From the NCBI GenBank assembly GCA_030062745.1, contig CP099839.1, forward strand, positions 13,356,544-13,420,543: 64,000 nucleotides of DNA. Direction: 5' to 3'. Positions within the stretch are counted from its first letter, which is position 1; each line of letters opens with the position of its first letter. The stretch is from Capitulum mitella. Its lineage: Eukaryota; Arthropoda; Thecostraca; Pollicipedomorpha; Pollicipedidae. Below the pieces are notes generated by a model, which saw nothing but the letters and a program-made list of their open reading frames with translations, made no database searches and was not told the origin of the DNA. The translations under genes were made by a program, and so were the position numbers. Positions 1 through 13,100 of this stretch are shown here, piece by piece.

Positions 1-652
1 CGAAAAACGGCAGACAGGTAAGCGAAACAAAGCAAGAACGGAAAACGGATCAGCGAAACATGGCACATAGGTCACCGGAACACGGCACAAAGGTCGGCGA
101 AACATGGCAGACAGGCCAGACGGGGGGAGGTTAAGTAGCGGCAGACAGACAGACAGGCCACATGGTGATTTGGTACTCTACTGAGGAGAACGCACACAAA
201 AGACAATGAGGACTGATGAGTCTTTTAAACCTGGACAGCCGAAACAGCGGTAGCCGGTAAGCAAAAAGGGGATGACGAAATCTTAGCAGAGGAGCAGCAA
301 AAACAGTACGGCACGCAATTCCCTTGCTACAAAAAAGTAACAAAAGCGAGGGGGTGGGAGTGGAAATGACAATAGAAAGCACCAATGCCGGCCCCCAACG
401 ATAGCCAAACCTCGTTTTTACCCTCTTTTCCTTCTGTTTGTTTGCTTTTTACGTTAGCCAGCATGTCAATTATGACTCAAGGTATAACGGCCATCCCGCA
501 GACGTCACGTACATAAACGCACCTCCAAACATGCGTACAGGAGAGCTCAATAAATCTGACCCCGTCCAAACGGCTGGCCACGTCCCACAGCACCAGATGT
601 ACACGCAGCACGTCAATCAGACCACGACAGCCCCGGACGACAGCAGACTCAC
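1..652. other. SF3A1 intron sequence; degenerate minisatellite at the window edge
   Basis: No exon of the missing SF3A1 C-terminus is visible here. Bases 1-125 are a degenerate tandem repeat of about 25-30 bp built on cggcagacagg, ggtcaccgga and gaaacatggc. The rest shows no feature. Confidence 0.5.
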
Positions 653-1181
653 GGACTACGGGCGGCCGGGGCGCCATCATGACGCCCTGCGGCGCCATCA
701 GCGGCGGCCGCAGCAGCAGCGGCTGCGGCGCCGGAGTCAGCCGCGGCGGCTGCGGCACCGAGCGGGGCGGCGGCGGCGGAGGCGGCGGCGGAGCCGGGGC
801 CGGGGCCGAGGCCGGCGGCGGCGGCGGCGGCGCCGGCGCCTTGGGCGCGGGCGGGGGCGGAGGCGGCGGCGGAGGCGGCGGCGGCGGCTGCCGGTCGCGC
901 TCCTCGCGCTCCCGCTCTCTCTCCTTCTCGCGCTCTTTCTCGCGCTCCCGCTCGCGGTCGCGCTCCTCCCGGTCGCGGTCGCGGTCGCGGTCGCGTTCGC
1001 GTTCGCGGTCCCGCCGGTCGCGCCGGTCGCGTCCCTTCTTCGGTCCGATCCGCTCGCGTTCGCTGTCCTCCAGCAGGCCCTTGGCCTTGTGGATGTGGCT
1101 GATCTGCTCGTCGACAGAGACGTTGGCGCGTGCGGCGCGGGTGGCCGCCTCCACGCTGGCCGTGTGGCCGTCCCAGATGCT
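653..1181 (-). CDS. SF3A1: SF3A1 coding exon 9 (RD/RE repeat and polyproline)
   Basis: The exon begins [18 protein letters not shown], followed by [15 protein letters not shown] and IGPKKG, all recognisable. A run of about 45 Arg-Asp/Arg-Glu/Lys-Glu residues follows, then long polyproline and a MAPRPP segment. The donor is GTGAGT with phase 1 out, so at least one more coding exon lies beyond base 1. The charged dipeptide run is not present at this point in the vertebrate protein as I remember it. Confidence 0.92.
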
Positions 1182-4100
1182 CTGGAAACAGGCAACAGTG
1201 CGTCAGACATGTCGGCCGGGGAAAAAGGCCGACCAACCAACATTCGCAACAAACGACACGCGATGCGAGGGGAATGAGACATACGTCGGTCTTACGCGCC
1301 TCAGGGCGTGCGGAGAGCGAGCTTCCAATTCGACAACTTGGTCCTTACCGGCAGGCACTACCTCTGGACAAATCATATGCAGCATAATCCATCACCACCG
1401 TTGTTGGACTCGACATTATCTGATCTACGAATGTCCATTCACACACCGACTTGCTATAATGAAATGATCCACGTGCGAGAATGGCTGCGACCCCACTTAA
1501 AATGATCCACTTTCGCGCACCCTCAAACAAGACCCAGCGCCGCACAACCTGGACACCTCCACAACACCGCCAAGCTGACCGATCCTTCCACGTGGCGTAC
1601 AAAGTTTCCTGGTCATCTGAGCAACGGTCGCAGCCTATAGCGATCCTGGTTCTCAGAATGGTTTGGCCGGGCAGGGTGCGGTCGCTCATTAAAACAAAAA
1701 GCCCCAGTTTCATTGAAACCTGCTCGCCGCTTCTCGGTCAGCTAGTAACCACATCAACATGACAACATATGGAAGATTTTGTGGAAGGTTGTCTCGAGAG
1801 TAACGGGAAAAAAGCAAAATGGCAAGGACGTCAATTAACAGGCCAATAACATCAAACGACCATTAAGAAGTCATCGACATACGTAACAACGTATTTTGTT
1901 ACATAATAAAAGTTAATAACGTAACTTTCCCAGGTAATAACACAGTATAGCCCATCGTCTCCTTGTAATCTGAGATACTTAACTTTCCTTTGCACGGGGA
2001 CGTTCCCTGCATTTGCAACTCACATAAACTTCTTAGAACCACATGGCATTAAGGGATTACTTTGAACCAGGAACCGGGGTAGAGAATGGTACCACAAAGA
2101 CGCTTACATCCCGTCATGTCATGTAGTGGCTTGCTGAAATCCCAGTTCATATTTCTAGCTCCGATGACAAGACGGGTGAATAATCCCTACAACGCGCCAA
2201 AAATCGTCACTATTCACAGACACCGACCTGAAAAAGGTACTGTCGGTAACTGATATCCCTAGAGTATGCAAGCGTAGATATTACATTATCGCGGCAAACC
2301 TGATCATTCTAAAAGACCAACTGTTTACGCAGGTGGTGGCAAAAACAACAAAAATGAGCCATTTAGTACAATGGCATCCTATGCCGATCACGAGGGGCAA
2401 GGTATTCGCCGTCGCATTCCTATGAGGCAGCATGGTGACAATGATCACCGGTTTCTCGTCGTGACCGGTTTGGTTCGCCGGTGAGAACACTTTCGATCCA
2501 CTCCCCGGACCATTTCGAGGTCATGGTGATCGAAAGATTTGTACAAAGAATGTCACCGCTGACACCAGGCCAGAAACCAACCGGTCGCGACATCTCAGCC
2601 CGTTACGCTCACTGACGCTGCCGCAATAAAGACGACGAACTCAAATATGGGTCACTCAGCCACCGGGCCACACCAACCTAATCTCGGCGGACGGCTGATG
2701 CCCAGCCAGGCAGTGCTCCGCAGACGTGCCCGGTAAGCATCCTCAGTCACCACGACCAGACGTCATCGAAAGTCGCAGCCTCTCAGGCCTCCCAACGATA
2801 AGGGCTAACCCAAAGGTTCCAACTACGCAGGAGAAACCCCACGCCACACCAGCAACACGACCTACGAACCTTGTCGTCGGGACGCTTCTCCTCCTCTCCG
2901 ATCTTCTTGCCGATGATGGTTTCCTCGTCCCCGGCGCCGAAGATGTCCGTGCGCCGTTCGGCCAGGTTCTGCAGGTGCGCGCCGATGTCTGCGGACGACG
3001 GCCGTCAAAGACGCCGCGAGACGCGCGCGCGGGCAGCGCGGCCCGCAGTCCGGCCGACCGGGTCCCCGGACAACACACGTCCTCATCCCAGCTGACAGCT
3101 GACGACACCACCGGTGACAGATCCGATGGAAAAGTACGCTCTGACAAACCAGAGCCCACAGCTCAGGCTGGACAAATTATCCGCGTTTACGCCCAAAAAA
3201 CTTCCGACATACTAAACTATCTGGGCAAAAGACTGAAATACGGCAAACATTCGGGAGATCCAGAAAGCAGAGATCAGTTTCGCCAGGCGGTGAGACATTA
3301 ATCACCCCTCCCCTCCCCCAGCCGCTGACAGTGAGCCGCTCAACGGTTGGTTGGTTGGTTACTGGGGCTTGGGGGCGCACCGACTACAGGGCCATTCGGC
3401 GCCCACCGCTCACCAGTAGCGAACACAGTTTTCTGGTTGACCTTCTCGTTGAGCTGGCGGTCGCGCTGTTCGACCCAGCGCGGGTCCAGCAGGCCGATGC
3501 GCATATGCTTGGCCACCTGGTTCGCCGGGATGCGCTCGCCAGTGATGGGCGATATGAGGTACTCGTCGGGCGCCGGCGCGCGGGACGGCTTGGCCGCCGC
3601 TGCGGACAAAGCGGAGCGCCGTCAAACCGGGCCTTGACGACATGGCTGGGTTCTCTGCATACGGCCATTGTCATTTCGAACCGCAAACACGCTTGACAAT
3701 GCGTATGCAGATGCTATGCAGATGCCAAAACACAGCATACGAAGTAGGCGTAATCACGTAGTCGGAGAAGTACAACATCCAAATCCCGCTGAATACATAT
3801 GGCCGTTTTCAATCCCGTTAAGTAGGTCATCACCGTTCCACCCATACACAAGCGTCCACACAAACCATGCAACGTCGCCCTGTACATACCTTTCGGGTCA
3901 TATTTCTTGATGACGACCTGGTCGGGTTTGGGCGGCAGCGGCGGCGGCGGTGGCTGCGCGCGGGACGTGGACGGCGCCGCCGGCCGGCGCCCCTCCTCGG
4001 CCTCGTCGTCCGAGTCCTCCTCCATGTCCTGCACCTGCGTGTTGTCGGCCACGCCCTGCTCCTGCTCGGGCTCGTCCTCGTCCTCGGACGAGGACGAGCT

Positions 4101-7100
4101 CTGGGCCGGCGCCGGCTGCTCCGGCTCGGCCTCCTCCTCGTCGGACATCTGCATCTCCTCGCCGTCGTCGATGCGCTCCTGCGGGTCGGACGGAAACCTG
4201 GTTCAAGGCAGGTCCGGTCCGGCTAACGCGCACGGGCGCCGTGTGACCTCGTAGCCGGTGAGCTTAAGCCCCAATAATCAATCAACCGGCGATCGAGGAC
4301 GGCGCACTGCACCACTCCCCGGCCGAATCCAAATGACTGATTCAAGTCAAAGCCGACCAATGAACAACACAACTGTATCAACTGAATCAACACGACATGC
4401 TTTGCTGCACTCTGGTAGTATGCGGTTTTACGGCTTCTCGATAGCTAACGCCACTTAACACTCACTTATTCATTCGGACTTCACGCCAACTGTGTCAACG
4501 TCAAACGCCGCACATCTTCGCCAACGCCCACCGAGGAAACAACATGCCGCAGCCAGACCCCATTGCCTACTTCCCCCACTCCAATTGGACGCCGGCGTCC
4601 CTCCCGCTGACCTGCATCAGGACGCGCTGGCCGACCTGGCCGGGGTTGGTCGGCGGCGGGAACTGGCCCTGCTCCCACGGCTGGTAGTCGACCGTCTCCA
4701 CCACCACGAAGTCGTGCCAGTCGATCTGGGCGTAAGAGACGCGCTCGCGCTCCACGGCCTCCTCCTCCCGCCGCTTGCGGGCCTCCTGCAGCCGGTCCCA
4801 CTCGACCCGGTAGCGCACGTGGTCCAGCACGCGCGCCGGCGAGTCGCACTCAGCGTCCAGCTTGGCCATCAGGTCCTTAGGCGGGATCAGCACCTGCGGG
4901 CCGCGACCGGCAAACCGTCACAAGGCTCTGCGTTTGGAAATACCCTGCGGTGAGCCGGAGTTCAGCGGGAAACAAAGTCGAGATCTTTCCAAGATTAGAA
5001 AGCATTAAAAATGCCTGAAGGAATATCGAAGCAAATCCTTCGTGCACTGTTGCAATACAAAAACCAAATAATTTGGCACGGCACTGCCGGCTGATGAAAT
5101 GTGAATAAGGCGGACAACATATCTCGGCATCTGAAAACTGCTAGTACTCTGGACCGACCCCTAGCCGGTTTCCTTTTATCTAACGCACCAAAAGCAATAC
5201 ATCGAATTACCATAAAAACAGACTATAACTCTGCGACCGCCAACCAGTCTGTTTCGTTCGACCACGTCAGCATCAGAAGCTGGCCCTTTGGCGGCACGGT
5301 TAATTGCCTGGATCGTTAACGTCGTAGCCCTTTGCGCGAACTGTAGCGTTTGCACTGTGTGCTGTACAACTGGCGAGGATTGCCTCATTGCCTCATTCTT
5401 CAACAATGCCGAATACCTATGAGCCAATTAAGACCATTTCTATTTGACTAACTCCGTTCGTGATGCTTTGTTGCAAATCGGCCACAATCATCCATAAACG
5501 AAGACGGACCTGGAGCACTCCTTCACTGGCCTTATATATGCCCAGAGAGCGGCGCCTGGGTCAATGGTCAATCAGTGTCGGTCTTGTGCAGTGCAGCCTC
5601 GCATATCCCGGCAGCCCCAAATCTCTGCGCCGGCGGCCGGTCTCGTGTCCCGGGAGCTCACAAAGCTCGGCCGGATGATGTCAGGGCACGTGGTCCGGCC
5701 GTCCGCACCGGCTCCGGGGGCGGCGGCGCGTGTTTGGGCCCCGACCAAGGCCGGCAGAGAACGTGAACGGCATCGCCGCCGACCGGTGCACAGGCGGACC
5801 GCGCTGAGCACGGATGGACAGCACCTCCGCCGGGGATGACGGGAAAACCACCGCCACGCGACCGTGATAACGGCGCAGCAGCGCCACGCCGCCAAACACG
5901 GCAACGCAGCAAGCAGCCGGCTGATAACATCACCCGCACGACGTCGTAATCGCCGTCCGATGGGTACCGGCACATTCTCGGTGCTGCGACGGAGAAGGCA
6001 TCGCACAGGCCTCAGATGGCGATAAGTCACGTGATTATGGATCGGGAGAGCTGCCGCTTCGAGCGAATGCATTGCCTCCGAGCAGCAAGCTTCCCTTCAG
6101 ATCGGGCCCGTTCAGCCGACCAACGGTCTGGCACACATTCGCCGACACAGACTGACGCCCAGAGGGCGCAAACCACCGCCATCACACACAGGGCGGAGCT
6201 GGTGCGAACCAGACCCCGCGCAGAACAAAGCCCCGACAGTCCGTTTCTGGCGCTGGCCTATTTGTAGACGCCCCCATCACAGGCCCGACGGCTGCCAGCG
6301 GCGGGTACCGCAGCGGCCAAACCGCCATCACGGCCACGGCGCCGACACACAAACACACCTGCCGACATCTGAGACCTTTCAGTGCCGACACACACAAACG
6401 CAAGGCGGACATGACACTTCTGAGGTCCTAGCAGACGTTTACAATCTTCCTGCCCATATGGCTCAGCCCCGCATCACCTTAGCGTTACTATCTGTTAAGA
6501 ATTTGAATTAAGGAACAGTAAGCTAAAAACTTTATCGAACGCGTGGTTACAACAGCAGATAAAGTCGTCCAGGACGATTTGCCGAGCAGAAGTGTAGCCA
6601 TCCACAACGCAAAATGCAATCTTCGTCGCATTACTCCGTAAGATATTGTGTTTTAACGTTCGACAGTCTAATGAACGTTCAGTGGACGTAAACAATACTT
6701 GAGACATGCCCCCGACTTCTGGAAACGCACAGATAACGTTCATAACGACTGCTTTTCGCTACTCGTAACAACGTTAGACAGTGATCTGGCAGTTTCCAAA
6801 ACCTGTTCTTCTTTGCAGTTATCAAAAATAATAAAATTTTGTCCAGTGTCCATGGCTGGCTCAAACTGGTTTTACGAAATGTCCTGGAATTGGGACAAGG
6901 GTGAGTCGGATATACCAAATTCCTACATTTCTTGTAACTAACGAAGCAAACCAATTACTCACTGTAACTGCTGTTATATCTCGGGAGAAACTGCACGCGC
7001 ATGGGTTCCTGGAACGCGCATTACGTTTTAACTGGCTCTCCATTATTATGTGCGTGGGAGATGGTCGCGGAGACTTTTCAGTTTGTCGCCAACTACACAT

Positions 7101-10100
7101 GAGTGGTACGTCGCACCTCCTGCCGAACTGCATAATCACGTCACCATGGCCCCACTTGCTCCACTAAAACTTGGTCGCAGACAACTACTCGAGTCCTGGC
7201 GAGACAGCAGACAGTGCATGCAACGAAAACACATTTTTCTACCCCCACAGTCGTCGCTGTGCCGGACATCGCTCTCCGTCACAGCAGCCTGCCGGTACCG
7301 TTGCAACTGACTGCTAAGCGCTGACTCACTCTTGACAGGACGCTGGGCTTACAGTGCTAACGCGCCAACCGCAAAGCCATCGAAAACACCGTTAATCCCA
7401 GAGGTCAGCCAGCGGATCTCAGACACTTGGCAGTAACTGCAGATTACTTTTCGCACTCAATAAAAACCTAGTTACCACAAAAATGTTATCTTGTTATCCC
7501 TACGCCTCAGCCTCCGAGAACAGTAAACATGATGTTTCTGACCACACCAAGACAACTCTGAACATACCATAATAGCAGGTGCGGCAAGAGGTGCCATGGA
7601 TAACTGCCGTACAGCTTACATGTTACTGAAGAATCGTGTGTGCCACACCAATGGTAATAATGGCGCTTGGTGTGTTCAGCCGCGTCAAGCAATGGAGTAT
7701 TGGAAATGAAGTTCAAAAACTCAAAACTACGGCACTCCAATAAAACGGTGGTAATTCCATCCCGTAATGCAATGTTTCTTAAGCCGTGGTCAACGTTTGT
7801 TAATTCCTGCTACTCAGACTTCATCGTCTGCCGCCAAAACTGCGGGAAACAGCGGAATGCATGGAGGATCTGGTGTCATGGCAAACCACAAGACTTCGAC
7901 CACGACAGCACGCTTTGGAAGACACCGTCCGCATGACAACTAACGCAGCGATATAATCGTACTTCATTTCCCACGACATTTATTCCATATTCTTCATTCC
8001 ACGTCTTTGCTACTAGGATGAATGACTTCCGCAACCCCGGCAAGATCTGCCAGTATTTATCCAAACGGCATACTGTAGATAATCCTAAGATCTTACATCA
8101 ATGGAATAACTGCAATGAACTACAGGGTGTGTAACGACACTAAAAATATTCTACCAATCCAGCGGTGGAACGATACTTTGTATCTGTTAGCACATATTAA
8201 TACCTCATAAATAGTACCTTACAAGCAACGTCCAGGAAATAATCTGATCAGGATCCAGAGGAATCCCGGTGTACAGGAAATAATCTGATCTGGATCCAAT
8301 AACATCCCGTGACATATCAATGCCGCAGCTGCCTGCAGCCAGGCTCAGTTCCACGGGGCTTACGTACCGACGAGAGCACGTGGTTAACACCACTCCCATT
8401 GCACAAGGACGGATTGCCATTTCGAAACAAAAGAAAGGCACTTTCAGGTGCTGACGGTCAATGCTCCAGAAACTGTATCACTCCATGGAGAAGTCACGAT
8501 CCGGTGTAAACAAATTACCCACGTCTATGTACGTCTTTAGTCTTTACTCACGCCTGGACAGAAACCAACAACAGGGCCTTTTGACATTATAGGGAAATAC
8601 GAAGATGATAGCCCGTTTAAAAGCAATTCCATTCAACGTTGCCCGGTGGACAAGGACACAGGCAACAGAGCCCGATGTGAGGCATGCACCAGGTTCGAGT
8701 CCTCGGACGGGCACCCGTATTTGTCAGAGACAGAAAGGGTCAGCCGGTCAAGGGCCGGTCAGTCGTGCCGTGGAGTTGCACGGCAAGGTATAGATCCTCA
8801 AGTGCCATGAAGTTTGGTGTCTGGGACAAAATTACTACATATCTGGGAACACCTTGGTGGCCGGGTCAAGGTATGGCAACAAGCTCGGCTTAGTACCGAC
8901 TGTGATTCCAACGCTACCACTTCATTACGTTGGGGCAAAATTAAACACGTGCATAAAGTTCACGAACTCACACTGCCAACGTCCCTTGAAAAGCCCCCGC
9001 TAAAAACGCATCACAGAGAACGCAATATCTCGAGAAAGCCCAAGAGCCCTCTGAGCTTTGCAATAGCTGAGTACAATTATCTCCCAGACCAGTCCTCAGG
9101 AGCATGGCTTACATGTTGATGCCCGAAGGCTGTGAGTCATACATAACAAAAACGAAGGACGAAATGAGTCACAAAAAAAGTTACAGTAGTCACCCTTCAT
9201 GGTTTTTTTTCATCGTGAATGGACGTATCATTCCTCCTGTAAATCAGACAATCAACCCACAGACATACGGACCCACAGCCGTCGTACTGTCCGACACAAA
9301 GACAGCGTTGGACGTGTTCTGGAGCACACAGTCGAACAACGATAACGGGGCAGAGGCCTGCTCGTGGCCCACGGTCAGAAACGAACGGTGAGTCGGCGAC
9401 CATTGGTCTGGGCGGTGAGCTGGCACCGCGGGCGGTGCAAAACCAAAGGGCACATTGGCCACACCGTGGGACGACGAAAGACCGCGGCGATTTAAGCTTT
9501 GATGAAACGCACCGCCCTATGCACAAAAAAGCTACATCGTTAGATTAAACAATGGCATACATCGCAGTTAGCATACGTAACCAGTCTGGGTGCAGGACGT
9601 AAATATATGTAAATATCAACTGCTATTTCAACTAAATGCCAGCTGTAAATAAATCGAACAAAATGCTCCATTCTGTCGTAGGTAAAAAAAAAACAACAGC
9701 AGATATATTCAGCTGCTCCAACCAGACAGCACGTCTACAAAGTAACAAAATATTCCTCTCTCGGTCGGGAAGTTTCTTCTTATTACACATGAAAAGCACT
9801 CGACACACGGAACTGTTTACAAACCAAACGTTCCATCTCAATCATAAAACTGCATCCTCTTCAGAAATACTCTTCCCAGTGCATAACAAACATCGTTTGA
9901 ATACCTCATTCACAAACCACATGTACTAATCTACAACGCATTATCACAGTAATCTTGGTTTATGCAAAACCATGAAAGGTATTCATGGCCTCATGCATCA
10001 CGATGCTGGCGCAACACCATTCCAATAACGTCCGCAAGCGGTCGAATACTGCACTGTCCCACCCTGAGACGCCGCGACGACCAGCAGTTTGCTCCTAACA

Positions 10101-13100
10101 CACCACATCTCTTCCCCGCGAGTAACACCGTGTTAGGCCCAGGACGCCAGTCCAATTTTCACACGCGTTCTCTGGACAATCTTTTCGTCAGGTGCAGTCC
10201 ATCCCCGACATTCGGTCCCTGAGGTTGTCCTCCGAGCTTTAAGTGCGGCAATGAGTCACCCTTCACTTTCTCTCAAGCAAATCTAAGCGTGACGAAACCC
10301 ATCCCAAGAACAAGGATGACCATCGGTAGGATTTTGTAGGGGTGGTCAAACCTAATTTTTGCGCTAACCAGTGTTAAGCCAGGCAATTTTTCTAGCTACC
10401 TCTCGCCTCAACATCTTGCTGCTATCACTACACCACCCAAAAAATGACCGCAAACAAAGTAAAGCTTGTATCGACCTAAAATATGACGAATAACAACCGC
10501 AAAGAGGAGAAAATTCCACCAAAAACCATCAACCCCCACTTACTGCAGCCTACTTGGTAATCAACCCCGTGTTGGCTTCCGAAAAATCTCCCAGCACTAT
10601 GGAATAAGTAGCCGTTTGAAGTTCTGCAATCTCCGCTACATAAACCCTCAGTTAATAGATCGAGAGTCTAATCCATCTCCAACTGCACCCGCTTTGCAAA
10701 ATCCCAAGGATTACTGTACGGTCAGATGGACGGCGCTGGAATATCTAATTACGACGCATCTGCAAGGAATGCATGGCAGAACCAATTCAAACAACCAATT
10801 CTTAGACGCGGCGTGCACGCCTCAGAAACATGACAATGAGCATATTCCATGCGGGTCGCGTTTCCCCATGCAACTACGCAGCTCATCCCTCAAGGTCAAC
10901 CCCAGAAAACGTACATCAGGCTCTTGAATAAAGGAAAATATCCGATCTTAAGCACGTGTTTTGAGCTGAGACGCCCAGCTGCAGACCAAAACACCTAGTT
11001 TATCTCAAATCTAAATTTTCTGTGTTTCCGAATGATTTCTCGCGAATTTCCCCAGCGTCTATCTAATTAATCCAATTCCTATTCTCAGTTGCTGCGTCAA
11101 GTCACGAATGCAAGCTGGCGCTGTCAATGCACTTCAGTCGAAGACCCGTATTCTTTTATATCAGCGGATGACTGGAATACATTTTGATTCCCGTATGTTT
11201 GATGTTTCTGGCATTTCTCAGAAAAATGTGATGACAAGGCAGGTCAAAATGATGAAACCACGACCAGCGGCATTTTTCGACAACTGAATCCATTTCTGAA
11301 AAGTCGACCAAGCTGGCAGATTCCGTTCGAAGGTTTAATACCACTTAATGGATTTTTGCACCCTGACAAAGTTGCTTAACCCTCGCACGAGGGGGCGTTT
11401 CGCCCCCCCCCCTTCCCAAGGACTTTTCGTGTTTGAACAAAAAACAGCGGGCGCAGCGCGCTGAAACTTTCAGTAAGTTTTTCTTCGTCCTTTGCGCATG
11501 CCCTGTACAGTTTTAACTTCCGGTCATTTCAGGTCACTGACCTGGGTCACGTTTAAGAGGTTAACCTCGTATTTAAAGAAGTATTGTATAAGCCATACCG
11601 TGCGAGTGATAGGCCTAACACTTATAGCGATGGTATTTGAAAGCGTTCCGAAGAATTATGCTATCTGCAATTCTTTGTCACGGCCAAGGCCAATTATCGG
11701 AGGTCAGATCAATTTCCGCCTTCTTTCCATATTCCTAACAGTTCTGAACCGTCTTTCGGCTTATCGGTGATTGAAATGTATCAATGGGCTAAGGAAGTCA
11801 CAAAACACGGCAAATAGTGCTGACCCACATGAAGGGTCATGAGGCCAGGTCAGGCCACATTTGGGGTGAATGAGCAAAAAGGAGCCATAAACCCCGTTTT
11901 GATGATCCCCGGGATCAAAAAGGCACTGAAGTCGAGTCTGCCGTCTAAACTATACTAAGCCGCTTCCGAGTTGTGAAATGGCCTTAGGTAACTAGACGAA
12001 ATGCGAGGTCACCGTGGTAGAAGAGTTCACAACCAGATATCCAGCTTTATCCCTCTGGTTTATTTCATGAGATCCAGGCATAAAACGATGAGAACCAAGC
12101 GTGCTTCAAATCAATTCATGACCCTATGTCAAGTCAGGTCATATCAGCGAACTCATATCGCAACCTATCGACCCACTGTTACGTATTTCTTGCTCTTTTA
12201 TTTGCACTGTTACTGATCCTCCACAGAACACGAAATAAAGTAAAGAACATGGTTGAATGTTAGGCTTGATGGTACAAATCATTTCTACCGTTTTGGCAGC
12301 ATATATGGACAACAACTCGTCAGCGACGTTCAAAAACCTCACAAATATGACGAAGTGAAAAATGGCATCCAACCGGATGTAACGCGTGATTATATGCATG
12401 CTTTAACTATGCCACCATAACGTACATTCTACTAGCTTTCCATTAGCACTCAGAAATGCTCTAGCTTCATTAGAAGAGCTACAGCTCTTCTTAAAACGCG
12501 GTATATTTTACATATATGAGCAAACAATAGCATTATTATCCATTTTTTCAAAAAAATCGAGTGTTTTCGATCGTATTCATCAACAGCTTTCCGACGATGT
12601 TTCATTTTTCTCCCACGTTCCGTTCGCGAGATAGAGGGAGGCGTCAAAAAGCCCCCCATCCCGTGATCAGGCCACCCACGTCAGGGTGCTAGTTGGGCGA
12701 AGGTTAATACCTCAGCCAGTCACTCTGACTCAGGCACCAACAAGCAAAACAAGCTGACTCGTGCGCTGACGAGCGCCGGATTCACAATGGACGTCGCGGC
12801 ACGCCCGGATATGCACACCCCCTATCGCCGCGCCGCTTCTACAGAACTCGCCCCGACCCCGAGGGAACCAAGGACACTCCTGATCCGACCACAAGTCGGC
12901 CGTCTGCACCGTCTGCCGGCATAATCCGGCCTTCGTCTGCTGTCGCTGGCCGTCCGCCGCCGGCCGCCGGCGGCCGCCAGTCCCCGGTCCGGCGCCGGGC
13001 CGAGCAGACCAGCCTCGGACGCCGCGGCCGCGAATCGTTCGCGACAGCAGACGGACGCCGACGGTCCGCGGCCACGCACCCGGCCGCCATGAGGACCGCG

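Noticed and set aside
438-1277. Arg-rich and Gly-rich plus-strand frames
   Set aside because: They are the antisense of the SF3A1 RD/RE and polyproline exon.
8640-8713. tRNA-like piece with TGCCCG...CGGGCA ends and GGTTCGAGTCC
   Set aside because: The ends pair and a B box is present, but the A box and D arm are not convincing and the T stem does not close. It is probably a decayed tRNA or SINE relic.
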